Part shown: in pieces, positions 1-8,719 of the stretch
Layout: every line of letters starts with the position of its first letter
Numbering within the stretch: position 1 is the first letter of the stretch
NCBI RefSeq assembly: GCF_003011925.2
Contig: NZ_PXXU01000012.1
Span: 1 to 64,000 of the forward strand
Length of the DNA stretch: 64,000 nt
Source: Nitrosomonas supralitoralis
GTDB lineage: Bacteria > Pseudomonadota > Gammaproteobacteria > Burkholderiales > Nitrosomonadaceae
Reading direction: 5' to 3'
The notes under the pieces: model-generated
What the model was told of the DNA's origin: nothing
Seen by the model: only the letters and a program-made list of their open reading frames with translations
Databases searched by the model: none
Made by a program: the position numbers and the translations under genes

Positions 1-73
1 AAATTAATTGCATACTTTTACCCATCTTGATTGAAATCTGATGAATAAACCAATAGTGAATATATCCCTTCTA

Positions 74-1552
74 CTACCAGCGTAGCGCAATATAGCGTTG
101 GGCATTACCTTCTCGGATCAATAACAATAATCTCTTGTCACCACTGCTTGCCTTAACGACCCGTTGAAATTCCTCCGCATTATCAATAGCCTTGCGATCC
201 ACTTGAAGGATGATTGTGCCAGCCTTTATACCCGACATGGCAGCGATTGATCCAGGTTGAACCTTGGTTATTACCACGCCTTCACCCGGTTTCGCATCGA
301 ATTGCTCTGCTAACTGCGGCGTAAGCGTCTGGACAGTTAAGCCGATATCAGCGGTACTCTGAGTTGCACCCTGTGCTACTTGATTATTCTTGGGAAGGTT
401 ACCAACGACTATTGTCACGTTCTTTTTCTTCCCTTCCCGTAGAATCGTTAACGTTATCCGACTGCCTGGAGGCATCAGTGAAATTAGATTTCTGAAACCA
501 CCTATATCTTTCACAGATTTATCGTTATAAGCAATAATCACGTCTCCCTGGTGTAAGCCCGCCTTATCGGCTGGAGAATCTTTTGTTACTTGAGCAATGA
601 GTATGCCTTGAACAGAATCGATATTGAAAGATTCGGCAAGCTCAGTGGTAAGAGGCTGAATCATAACTCCAATATAGCCACGAGTCACTTCTCCTTTCTC
701 AATCAGCTGATTAGCAATAGTTTTACCAAGATTGATTGGAATAGCAAAGCCCACACCCATGTAACCACCACTACGGCTGAAAATGGCCGTATTGATTCCC
801 ACTACCTCCCCATCCAAATTTACTAATGGCCCGCCAGAATTACCCGGATTGATAGCTGCATCAGTCTGAATAAAATCTTCATAATCATTGATGCCAAGAC
901 TAGTTCGTCCTGTAGCGCTAACCACACCGACCGTAAGCGTGTGACTGAGGCCGAATGGATTGCCGATCGCTACTACCCATTCACCAACCTCCAAGTTGGA
1001 GGAATCTGCAAACGAAAGCGGCGGCATTCCATCCACATTGATTTCAATGACGGCAATGTCTGATTGCGGATCACGCCCTGTGACTTTGGCTTCATATTCA
1101 CGTCCGTCCTGAAATTTGACAAGGATTCGATCTGCATCCGCTATTACATGATTATTGGTAAGGATGTATGTCTTGTTGTCAGACAACATGCTTCTTTTGG
1201 TTGCAAACACAAACCCTGATCCCTGCCCTATGGCTTGACGTTCATTTGGAGATGTTTCAGAACGCGGCCCACGAGGAATACCCGGAAAATCATCGCCAAA
1301 GAAACGTTTAAATATATCGTCGCCAAAAGGCCATTCATCGCCGAATGGTGAAGAAAATCGTGTAATCGTCGAGTTTGATACTTTAGATTCAGTCTGAATA
1401 AACACTACCGAGGGGGAAACAGACTTTGCCACTGATGCAAAGGCCTTGCCCGTCTGCTTCAAGTTCTCGACTCCGCCGTCTTGCGCATATGCTGTAAATG
1501 CAACAAAACAGATCAAGAAAAGAAATAGTTGTATGATAAAAATTTTTCTCAT
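74..1552 (-). CDS. degP: Periplasmic serine protease DegP/HtrA (Do family)
   Basis: Envelope protease/chaperone that degrades misfolded periplasmic proteins. The 492-residue product starts with a hydrophobic signal peptide (about residues 1-23, ending AYA). A trypsin-like domain follows, with the catalytic triad visible as H135 (in NNHVIA), D165 (in SDIAV) and S239 (in GNSGGP). Two PDZ domains follow (roughly 285-375 and 400-490), the usual length and order for the family. The ATG is preceded by GAGAGG. It is followed on the same strand side by a small heat-shock protein gene upstream, giving a protein-quality-control pair. Which Deg paralogue (DegP, DegQ or MucD) it is cannot be fixed from sequence alone. 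Confidence 0.95.
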   Translation of the reverse strand: MRKIFIIQLFLFLICFVAFTAYAQDGGVENLKQTGKAFASVAKSVSPSVVFIQTESKVSNSTITRFSSPFGDEWPFGDDIFKRFFGDDFPGIPRGPRSETSPNERQAIGQGSGFVFATKRSMLSDNKTYILTNNHVIADADRILVKFQDGREYEAKVTGRDPQSDIAVIEINVDGMPPLSFADSSNLEVGEWVVAIGNPFGLSHTLTVGVVSATGRTSLGINDYEDFIQTDAAINPGNSGGPLVNLDGEVVGINTAIFSRSGGYMGVGFAIPINLGKTIANQLIEKGEVTRGYIGVMIQPLTTELAESFNIDSVQGILIAQVTKDSPADKAGLHQGDVIIAYNDKSVKDIGGFRNLISLMPPGSRITLTILREGKKKNVTIVVGNLPKNNQVAQGATQSTADIGLTVQTLTPQLAEQFDAKPGEGVVITKVQPGSIAAMSGIKAGTIILQVDRKAIDNAEEFQRVVKASSGDKRLLLLIREGNAQRYIALRW

Positions 1553-1699
1553 TACATCCTCTCGGAAATAGGATTGTCTATAAATTCAATTATCATTGAG
1601 ATCTATGCTGGTTCTATGCATCGTTACATCGAATGCCCGTTGAGCATTGAGTAATCAAACAAACCACATAAGCAGTTGTTCTCCCTATCTATAGCACAG

Positions 1700-2206
1700 T
1701 CAGGACAATGGAATGCTTTTAACTTTTCCAGCCGTCATTTTTGGCAGATGAATTTTTAGCACTCCATTCTTGTAGCTTGCTTCGACCTCATCAGCGTCAA
1801 TATTGCGTGGCAGTGGGATAGTGCGCTGAAATGATCCATATGCACGTTCCATAATATGGTAATTACTGTGCTTAGATTCACGCTCAATGCGTTTTTCACC
1901 GCTCAGACAAAGCATGTTGCCATCAATCGTAATTTGTAAATCTTCCTTTTCCATACCCGGGACTTCTATCCGCACGACAATGTCTTTATCTGTTTCTTCC
2001 ACTTCTCCTGCCAGCAAGCTCCAGCTTGGAAAACCAGGAAGCGGGTGACTGCTTTCTACGTTTTCTTCATCTCTTTTACGAGCAAAATGTGTAAGCGCTT
2101 CATTACTACGGCTCAGCAGCTCATGCCAACCTTCAGTAAGATTTTCCCATGTACGGCTTAGTTCGCGGCTAATATTCTTTCCGACTTGTTTAAAGGAATC
2201 TAACAT
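1700..2206 (-). CDS. Small heat-shock protein, Hsp20/alpha-crystallin family
   Basis: ATP-independent holdase chaperone, cytoplasmic. The product is 168 residues with an alpha-crystallin domain in the C-terminal half; VRIEVPGMEKEDL and the GVLKIHLPK strand are typical, and a short tail follows. I chose the ATG at 2206 (MLDSF) because AGGAG at 2213-2217 lies 6 nt upstream of it. The in-frame ATG at 2212 directly abuts that Shine-Dalgarno and the upstream candidates have none. The N-terminal 60 residues are charged and amphipathic, as usual in Hsp20 proteins. A short hairpin precedes the Shine-Dalgarno. It sits upstream of degP on the same strand with about 150 bp between, so separate promoters are possible. 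Confidence 0.9.
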   Translation of the reverse strand: MLDSFKQVGKNISRELSRTWENLTEGWHELLSRSNEALTHFARKRDEENVESSHPLPGFPSWSLLAGEVEETDKDIVVRIEVPGMEKEDLQITIDGNMLCLSGEKRIERESKHSNYHIMERAYGSFQRTIPLPRNIDADEVEASYKNGVLKIHLPKMTAGKVKSIPLS

Positions 2207-2538
2207 TTTCATCTCCTGTTTTAGTAGACCCCGCAACGCAGTATTACGGGGCCATTCTGATTGATATGCATTCAGTTAATCATTTTCTGTATATCAGAAT
2301 TAGGCTTGTCAGTGCGTTCGTCAAGTTTTTTCAGGGATTCTTCATTGTTCATGTCACATATTGATTGTAAATTAATGCCAAATTTTATTTTCTTGCAGGC
2401 AAATTAATTTGGTGCAGTTACTCAAACACCTCTTTGAGATTCTATCGCTCTCACACACTTCCATTTAATGGCGCAGTGGGAGTAAAGCTACAGTTTATCA
2501 ACGTATAAAACTCATTTGCAAACACCCTCCATTACTCT
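2207..2538. other. Intergenic region between hsp20 and the 686-aa membrane protein
   Basis: This divergent spacer holds the promoters of both neighbours. On the minus strand it contains a GC hairpin (CCCCG at 2229-2233 pairing with CGGGG at 2247-2251, 13-nt loop) about 12 nt upstream of the hsp20 Shine-Dalgarno. It also holds a 26-codon reading frame (minus, 2352 to 2272; peptide begins MNNEESLKKLDERT) without a clear ribosome binding site. No RNA gene or repeat was recognised. Whether the hairpin is a heat-responsive leader is unknown. Confidence 0.4.
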
Positions 2539-4599
2539 ATGTATTTAGAATACTATTATCATGTTAATAACAAGGTATCTCATCAATATCTTGACAGTCA
2601 AAAGTCAATAAAGTCTACTATCAGCAGGCTGTCAGGCTTTATACCATCTCGTTACAGCTCAAATTCATCTCCGGTTGTTGATCATGAAGGAATCATTGCG
2701 GTGTTTTCTGTATTTACAAATTTCAATATCATAACAACGCTCGGTTATCTGGTATTTTCTGTAAGCTGGCTCGCATTTGCTTACTTCTTCGGACGATTGA
2801 TTCCGGATCAACAATTATGGTTTGCCTTGCTGGTAACGCTCGTATTTGGCTTACCAATTTATTTTGCTGCTATTTATGCGGTGACAATACAAAGAATTTA
2901 TCTGTCCAGTCAGTTCAAGAAACCCGGTATTTTGCATTGGTTGTTCACTCGACGAATTTTAGCGTATATCTGGTGGTTACTGTGGTCAGTCATCTTTGCT
3001 TTTTTATTGTTGTTTTATCTCGGTTCAGCTGATAAACAGGAATGGCTTGCATTTTTCGCCACAATTCCTGCATTCGCCATCGTTTATGCTGTTTTCTTCC
3101 CACTGGCTGCACGTGAATACAAACCGTACATTGCCGTGCACAAATCTTTATCCTGGTCACGTTGGGTAACTTCATTTCTTATGGCGTTAATCTTTGTAGT
3201 GTTCATCAACCATAGCGATGTAAATCATCAATATGCATCACTGACTGAAGCGGTTGCGACGGAAAGCAAGAAATTGGATGGAACAACAAATAGTATATTA
3301 ATTCTCGAAACCAATCGGTTATTAGGTTTTATCGAAGGAGTAAAAAGTTTTGCATTAAGCAGCTTATACTCCCGCAGCAATATGCTGTATGTAGGCGCAG
3401 TTTACCTGGGTAGCTTAGTGTTTTTCTTCAATCTGGCGTTGGGCGTTTCCAGCTTCATGGTTCCTTTATCTGAATACCGTCGCGTATTTGCTCCGATACA
3501 GGATAGCGATAGTCCACCTGCGGTTTCACCTTGGGCCTGGGGAATCACGTCAGCGTTTGCCACTTTCTTTGTTTTCTTTATTTACGTACCCTCGACTGTC
3601 TACGTCGATGCTTGGATGCGATCCAATCCTGAAACTATGGAAGAGCTGCGCACCTCCCAGCAAGCTGTTATTCAATCAGTGGAAAAGATTGGAGATGATT
3701 ATTATAAGCCCGGAACTGCAGAACAGATTGAACTAGCTTATCTCGAAAGCTTGTACAAACTGGAAACTTCCATCAATCAATTGCGCAAGACCGCCGATCT
3801 CGGATTTAAGCAAATGACCGATAATGTGGACAATTATCTCGACTGGTACTATAGCTTGCCAGGTGAGTATGAGCGTATTGTGGCGCTGGCGACCGGCGTA
3901 CTCGAAAACTGGATGACAGAGAAACTGCAGAGCTATCTAATGAAAGGCAATGCATTCGGTCCTGTTCAACAATCCATTGAAGAGGTATTACATAATAATC
4001 TCCAATTGCGCGCTGAGCATTTGCAGAAAGTTGAGCGAATACTCATTAAAAACCGCGTCGATCACATCGACAATTCACAACTTGAAATTGTCCGGCAAGC
4101 CTCGCTGAGTGCACTGAAAGAACCGCCTACGCACAGTGTAATTGTTAATTTGGAAAATCGCATGCTGATTTCCGGCGGCATAGGCACTGCGGGTGCAATC
4201 ACTGGTGCGATTGCCGGAAAAATTACAGCGAAAGTCGCCGGAAAGGGCATCATCAAGCTGGGCGCACAAGCTTTGATCAAAGTAACTGCCGGCAAAGCAG
4301 TCAGTGCTTTAGGCGGAGCCGCAGCCGGAGCCGCCACCGGCATGGCATTTGGCTCATTCATTCCCGGCATTGGCACCGCCATTGGTGCAGCCATCGGTGG
4401 TATCATTGGCGGGATTACTATTGGATTAACGGTCGAGAAATTGCTCTTGATGCTTGAGGAAGCATTTTCACGCGAGGAATTTAAACATCAAATCCTTGAA
4501 GCCATTGAGGAAGAGCGCATCGAATTTGAAAAGTTTTTAAGCACCCCGGCTTTATTGGATGAAATCTCCGATGACATGATTGAAGTTCAAGCGCCCTGA
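2539..4599 (+). CDS. Uncharacterised multi-pass membrane protein with C-terminal glycine-zipper segment
   Basis: I do not recognise the family. The 686-residue product has several hydrophobic segments in its N-terminal half (about 55-83, 93-117, 142-162, 170-190, 208-224, 284-308 and 333-353). A long mostly helical, charged region follows (about 360-540), then a strongly glycine/alanine-rich hydrophobic stretch (about 546-630) with GxxxG spacing (for example IGTAIGAAIGGIIGG), and an acidic helical tail. Glycine zippers of this kind are known from pore-forming and membrane-inserting proteins, but no function should be assigned on that basis. The first ATG at 2539 has little ribosome-binding support; a GTG at 2701 (residue 55), preceded by GAAGGA, is an alternative start. 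It ends 53 bp before the antiporter gene on the same strand. Confidence 0.75.
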   Translation: MYLEYYYHVNNKVSHQYLDSQKSIKSTISRLSGFIPSRYSSNSSPVVDHEGIIAVFSVFTNFNIITTLGYLVFSVSWLAFAYFFGRLIPDQQLWFALLVTLVFGLPIYFAAIYAVTIQRIYLSSQFKKPGILHWLFTRRILAYIWWLLWSVIFAFLLLFYLGSADKQEWLAFFATIPAFAIVYAVFFPLAAREYKPYIAVHKSLSWSRWVTSFLMALIFVVFINHSDVNHQYASLTEAVATESKKLDGTTNSILILETNRLLGFIEGVKSFALSSLYSRSNMLYVGAVYLGSLVFFFNLALGVSSFMVPLSEYRRVFAPIQDSDSPPAVSPWAWGITSAFATFFVFFIYVPSTVYVDAWMRSNPETMEELRTSQQAVIQSVEKIGDDYYKPGTAEQIELAYLESLYKLETSINQLRKTADLGFKQMTDNVDNYLDWYYSLPGEYERIVALATGVLENWMTEKLQSYLMKGNAFGPVQQSIEEVLHNNLQLRAEHLQKVERILIKNRVDHIDNSQLEIVRQASLSALKEPPTHSVIVNLENRMLISGGIGTAGAITGAIAGKITAKVAGKGIIKLGAQALIKVTAGKAVSALGGAAAGAATGMAFGSFIPGIGTAIGAAIGGIIGGITIGLTVEKLLLMLEEAFSREEFKHQILEAIEEERIEFEKFLSTPALLDEISDDMIEVQAP

Positions 4600-4652
4600 A
4601 GTTTTTCTGAATCCAAAAACGCTTATTTATCTAATATTGACCTTGAACCTGA

Positions 4653-6350
4653 ATGGAACATAACATTACCCTGATCACTACAATTGCAGCAGGCTTTGGC
4701 TTAGCTTTGATTTTTGGCTTTATTGCTGAAAAGCTAAAAACACCTGCACTGGTTGGCTATTTATTGGCCGGAATTGCAATCGGTCCTGCAACACCAGGAT
4801 TTGTCGCAGATATCGGCATTGCCTCACAATTAGCCGAAATCGGTGTAATGTTGCTGATGTTTGGTGTCGGGTTGCATTTTTCCTTGAGTGATCTATTAGC
4901 TGTCAAGCGCATCGCTCTGCCGGGTGCAATAGTGCAAATGACTGTTGCGACTCTACTGGGTATCGCTTTGGCTGATTGGTGGGGCTGGGATTTTGGCGCA
5001 GGACTGGTTCTAGGCTTATCGCTATCCTGTGCCAGCACGGTCGTGCTCCTTAAAGCAGTTGAATCGCGAGGATTACTGGACACCATGACCGGCCGCATTG
5101 CGGTTGGCTGGTTGATTGTTGAAGATTTAGTGACGGTCCTGATTCTAGTGCTTCTGCCATCATTTGCAACTCTGTTGGGAGGATCAAACGGAACTGAAAC
5201 TGCAGCAGAGCCTATGTGGCAAACGATTGGAATCACTTTGCTGCTGGTTTCAGCTTTTATCGCTTTCATGTTCATTGTTGGGTTGCGCGTATTGCCCTGG
5301 CTGTTATGGCAGGTTGCTCGTACGGGTTCACGCGAACTATTCACGCTGGCTGTTGTTGCCGCCGCCATTTGTATTGCCTATGGTGCTGCAGCATTATTTA
5401 ATGTGTCATTTGCATTAGGTGCCTTTTTTGCAGGTATGGTCATGCGTGAATCAAAATTCAGCCATCGCGCTGCGGAAGAATCTCTACCACTACGTGATGC
5501 TTTTGCTGTGTTGTTTTTTGTTTCCGTTGGCATGTTGTTTGATCCTGCCGTATTAATCGATGAGCCTATGCGGGTTTTAGCTGTGGTCGCGATAATTATT
5601 GTGGGAAAGTCAATAGCCGCCATGTTGCTGGTTCTGATACTGCGATATCCGCTCAATACTTCATTAACAGTGGCTGCCAGTCTCGGGCAAATTGGAGAAT
5701 TTTCATTTATTCTGGCAGGATTGGGGTTATCACTTGAATTGATGCCAGCTGAAGGAATGAGCCTGGTGCTTGCTGGCGCGTTAATTTCTATCGCTTTTAA
5801 TCCGATTGCATTCGCGGTTATTGTGCCCGTCCGTAATTGGATTTTGAAACATTCTGCCGTGGCACGCAAATATGAAAGTCGCGATGATCCATATGCTGAA
5901 CTGCCCATGAGTACCGAGCGCAAATACCTGCAGGGTCAGGTTGTTCTCGTCGGCTATGGCCACGTAGGTGAGCGCATTGGACAGGCCCTTAAAGACCAGG
6001 ATATTCCGTTTGTCGTTGCTGAGCAAAATCGTGAACTGGTTCAGGATTTGCGAAAGCAGGATATTAATGCAGTATCCGGTGATGCGACAGAACCTTCGGT
6101 ATTAATCCAGGCACATATTACAGATGCGGCAATGCTGGTTATTGCAACCCCTGATCCATTAAATATTCGTCAAATGATTGATACTGCGCGCACCTTAAAT
6201 CCTGCAATCGAAATTGTATTACGTACCCGCAATGTAGATGAAACAACATTGCTTCGCAAGGACAACGTTGGCACCGTATTTTTCAGTGAAGAGGAGCTTG
6301 CTAAAAGCATGACTCATCATATATTGCAACGCTTTGATACAAAAACCTAA
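4653..6350 (+). CDS. ybaL: CPA2-family cation:proton antiporter with TrkA-N domain (YbaL/KefB-like)
   Basis: Inner-membrane monovalent cation/proton antiporter. The 565-residue product has about 12-13 membrane segments forming the Na+/H+ exchanger core (about 5-390). A cytosolic Rossmann TrkA-N (RCK-type) regulatory domain follows (about 415-540), with the dinucleotide fold VVLVGYGHVGERIG. The opening LVGYLLAGIAIGPATPGFVAD and the stretch ASTVVLLKAVE closely match what I recall of E. coli YbaL, more than KefB/KefC, and its length fits YbaL (about 558). Substrate (K+ or Na+) cannot be told from sequence. A same-strand small hypothetical gene follows 67 bp later. Confidence 0.88.
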   Translation: MEHNITLITTIAAGFGLALIFGFIAEKLKTPALVGYLLAGIAIGPATPGFVADIGIASQLAEIGVMLLMFGVGLHFSLSDLLAVKRIALPGAIVQMTVATLLGIALADWWGWDFGAGLVLGLSLSCASTVVLLKAVESRGLLDTMTGRIAVGWLIVEDLVTVLILVLLPSFATLLGGSNGTETAAEPMWQTIGITLLLVSAFIAFMFIVGLRVLPWLLWQVARTGSRELFTLAVVAAAICIAYGAAALFNVSFALGAFFAGMVMRESKFSHRAAEESLPLRDAFAVLFFVSVGMLFDPAVLIDEPMRVLAVVAIIIVGKSIAAMLLVLILRYPLNTSLTVAASLGQIGEFSFILAGLGLSLELMPAEGMSLVLAGALISIAFNPIAFAVIVPVRNWILKHSAVARKYESRDDPYAELPMSTERKYLQGQVVLVGYGHVGERIGQALKDQDIPFVVAEQNRELVQDLRKQDINAVSGDATEPSVLIQAHITDAAMLVIATPDPLNIRQMIDTARTLNPAIEIVLRTRNVDETTLLRKDNVGTVFFSEEELAKSMTHHILQRFDTKT

Positions 6351-6417
6351 ACGGACACAATAAAACACCAAGTAGAATTGTTTACATAATAATTCCAACA
6401 ATAATGAGATCGACGTA

Positions 6418-6720
6418 ATGATAGAACAGATATATGTAGGTATTGATCTTGATGAAAATGAGGGGCTCACCCATCTTGGTCGCATCGTGCGTGATGCCTG
6501 GGTGTTCAGTATTTTGCCGGAATCCGAAACTTGCGCAGGCTGGAGTGGTGCGCAAATGCAATCTTTGTATGAAAAAGTCTACGCTGCCTGGGAACCCTAT
6601 GCACATCTGCCTAGCCGTTTACCAGATGAGCTACGTGAAAAACATGCACGACTATATGAACAAGCCATTATAAACGCGAAAAAGAAAGGCTGGGACACCG
6701 AGTTGGATGAAGATGACTAA
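6418..6720 (+). CDS. Small hypothetical protein, 100 aa
   Basis: Unrecognised soluble protein. The sequence is balanced and codon-like throughout, rich in acidic residues at both ends (IDLDENEG near the N-terminus and ELDEDD at the C-terminus), with a predicted amphipathic helix in the second half (LREKHARLYEQAIINAKKKG). No cysteine-pair or membrane motif. It starts at ATG 6418 with only a weak GAG-type ribosome binding site. Its TAA overlaps by 4 nt the stop codon of the convergent gene on the opposite strand, so the two genes share their 3' ends with no terminator between. It could be the last gene of the antiporter transcript. Confidence 0.65.
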   Translation: MIEQIYVGIDLDENEGLTHLGRIVRDAWVFSILPESETCAGWSGAQMQSLYEKVYAAWEPYAHLPSRLPDELREKHARLYEQAIINAKKKGWDTELDEDD

Positions 6721-7121
6721 CGATTTGCCGGAAAATGAATGATTCGTGCCGGACCATCCAGCTTGGTTTTGTTGACCAAGCTCTGCAATGCAAGGGGCAG
6801 TTCCCTTTGCAATCGTGTCATAATTTCTGACATGTTCTCACGATAATAAATTGTTTCATAAGCGACCGGCTGATTCAATGCATCACGGTCTTCCCGTCTG
6901 AAATTGCACCAGGCGATATCAATCCAGCATTTACGCTCCCCATCTATAAACACAAACTCTTCGTTATCAATAATGGCCATATACTGCATCGCACGGACAG
7001 GTACAAACAGATGCCGAGTCGAGCAGCGCTTTAATAAAGTGATGGCTAGATTATACGTATTTGCAGGTAAGTGACGAATCTCTCGATAAATCTCAGGATC
7101 ACGATAACAGGTAATTTCCAT
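6717..7121 (-). CDS. Hypothetical protein, 134 aa
   Basis: Unrecognised cytoplasmic protein with no signal peptide or membrane segment. It contains aromatic-rich strands (YMAIIDNEEFVFIDGERKCWIDIAWCNF) that suggest a small beta-sheet fold, followed by a helical C-terminal part ending in ARIIHFPANR. The ATG at 7121 is the only good start. It converges on the 100-residue gene with a 4-nt stop-to-stop overlap. Upstream lies a short MITE-like element (7166-7242), which may affect its expression. Function unknown. Confidence 0.65.
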   Translation of the reverse strand: MEITCYRDPEIYREIRHLPANTYNLAITLLKRCSTRHLFVPVRAMQYMAIIDNEEFVFIDGERKCWIDIAWCNFRREDRDALNQPVAYETIYYRENMSEIMTRLQRELPLALQSLVNKTKLDGPARIIHFPANR

Positions 7122-7165
7122 AATTGTCCTAGCTATAAAGTATTTTAGAGTTAGATATTACCCTA

Positions 7166-7242
7166 ACAGGCTGTTGAAAACCGTTTTCGAGGCAACTGAT
7201 TAATACCGCAGCTGCAATGCAGATAGTTTTTCAACGGCTTGC
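7166..7242. repeat. MITE-like element, short copy (77 bp)
   Basis: The 77-bp segment is bounded by imperfect terminal inverted repeats: ACAGGCTGTTGAAAAC at the left, and the right end reads GTTTTTCAACGGCTTGC, whose complement is GCAAGCCGTTGAAAAAC. Both outer edges are flanked by TA (7164-7165 and 7243-7244). It shares GTTTTCGAGG (7183-7192) and the 19-mer CAGATAGTTTTTCAACGGC (7220-7238) exactly with a second, longer copy at 42992-43133, but lacks that copy's central hairpin. TA flanks suggest a Tc1/mariner-IS630-type transposase, an inference. It carries no gene. Confidence 0.7.
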
Positions 7243-7419
7243 TAGAGATCTATACTTTCAACTATGCAGTTGAGAAGAAAAATATCCATACTTGTGTTAC
7301 CTTACCGCCGATAATTCAGGAACTCAAGGTGATCGGCAATAATTTTTTCATCAACTAAGCCAAGAAGCAAGTTTTTTGACCGAGCAAGTATTCTCTGTGG
7401 CCTACAACAAGAATGAACC

Positions 7420-8697
7420 ATGTCACTGCACAAACTTTTTAAACATTTTATTTCACGCTTGGGGCCTGGATTACTCTATGCAGGCGCAGCTGTCGGTGTC
7501 TCTCATCTGGTTCAATCCACGCAAGCCGGTGGCATGTTTGGATTTGAGTTAATTATTGCGATTATTATTATTCATTTAATCAAGTATCCTTTCTTTGAAT
7601 TTGGCCCGCGTTATACCGCAGCAACTGGGCAGCATATTTTGCACGGATATCTAAGATTGGGAAAATGGGCAATATGGCTCTATCTATTCCTGTCGATATC
7701 AACCATGTTCATCGTGCAAGCCGCTATCACGGTAGTAACAGCAGGTTTAATTACAAATATCTTTGGCCTTGAAGGACTTGGCGGGCATGATCCACAAATA
7801 GTTGCATTTATAATCAGTAGTATCTTGTTGTTACTTGCTTTGATCCTGTTGGTAAGTGGCCACTATAAGCTACTGGATAAATTAATGAAAATAATTATCC
7901 TGGTGCTTACCGTCACATCGATTGCTGCTGTGATTATGTTGTTATTTAACAATCCCGGACACTATAAATCCGCAACTGTGTTTTTTTCATTTTCAGATAC
8001 CGTACATTTAATTTTTCTGGCAACATTTCTTGGCTGGATGCCGGCACCTCTTGATCTTTCCGTATGGCATTCCATTTGGGCCAAAAGCAAAAATGAGAGT
8101 GTGGGTAAGCTAACCAGTATGCAAGACACTCTGTTCGATTTTAGAGTGGGTTATATTGGAACGGCTTTTTTGGCAATCTGCTTTCTATTAATGGGAGCGC
8201 TGGTGATGTATGGCAGCAATATCCCTTTTGCGGCTGGTGGCGCAGCTTTTGCAGGACAATTGATTGATATGTACGAACAGGCGTTAGGTCAGTGGGCTTA
8301 TCCAATTGTTGCCATCGCAGCATTGGCAACCATGTTCAGCACCACATTAACCGTACTTGACGCTTTCCCGCGCTCAATCAGCGCTGCTCTGGAATTGATA
8401 TTTCCCAAAAAATCACTGCTGAATAACGAGAAAACCTATCTGGTCTGGCTATTGATTATTATTACAGGAACGTTATTCATCTTATTCTTTTATCTCGCTT
8501 CAATGCGCGACTTGGTTAAAATTGCCACCATAGTATCTTTCGTAGCAGCGCCCATTTTCGCCGTATTAAACATGCAGGCCGTATTTAGTAAAAATATGCC
8601 CGATCAGTATCGTCCGGGAAAACTGATGTGGATTTGGTGCTGGCTCGGCGTTGCCGCTTTATCTGGATGTTCAATTACCTATTTATTATTACTTTAA
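7420..8697 (+). CDS. Nramp-related membrane transporter lacking the DPGN motif
   Basis: Integral membrane protein of 425 residues with about 11 hydrophobic segments. The opening GPGLLYAGAAVGVSH aligns with the first helix of Nramp (SLC11) divalent-metal transporters, as does the second-helix region with KYPFFEFGPRY. The metal-binding DPGN of true Nramp proteins is replaced by GVSH here (residues about 26-29), so Mn2+/Fe2+ transport should not be assumed. Shortened, divergent Nramp relatives of this kind occur in proteobacteria without a settled substrate. It ends only 22 bp before the ABC exporter start on the same strand, so they probably form one transcript. Confidence 0.75.
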   Translation: MSLHKLFKHFISRLGPGLLYAGAAVGVSHLVQSTQAGGMFGFELIIAIIIIHLIKYPFFEFGPRYTAATGQHILHGYLRLGKWAIWLYLFLSISTMFIVQAAITVVTAGLITNIFGLEGLGGHDPQIVAFIISSILLLLALILLVSGHYKLLDKLMKIIILVLTVTSIAAVIMLLFNNPGHYKSATVFFSFSDTVHLIFLATFLGWMPAPLDLSVWHSIWAKSKNESVGKLTSMQDTLFDFRVGYIGTAFLAICFLLMGALVMYGSNIPFAAGGAAFAGQLIDMYEQALGQWAYPIVAIAALATMFSTTLTVLDAFPRSISAALELIFPKKSLLNNEKTYLVWLLIIITGTLFILFFYLASMRDLVKIATIVSFVAAPIFAVLNMQAVFSKNMPDQYRPGKLMWIWCWLGVAALSGCSITYLLLL

Positions 8698-8719
8698 TTT
8701 GCTGGCAAAATAACATTTG

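Noticed and set aside
4757-5923. Two long minus-strand frames (203 and 181 codons) opposite the antiporter gene
   Set aside because: They are antisense to strongly conserved antiporter codons; the low-complexity Ala/Thr/Ser composition is typical of shadow frames.
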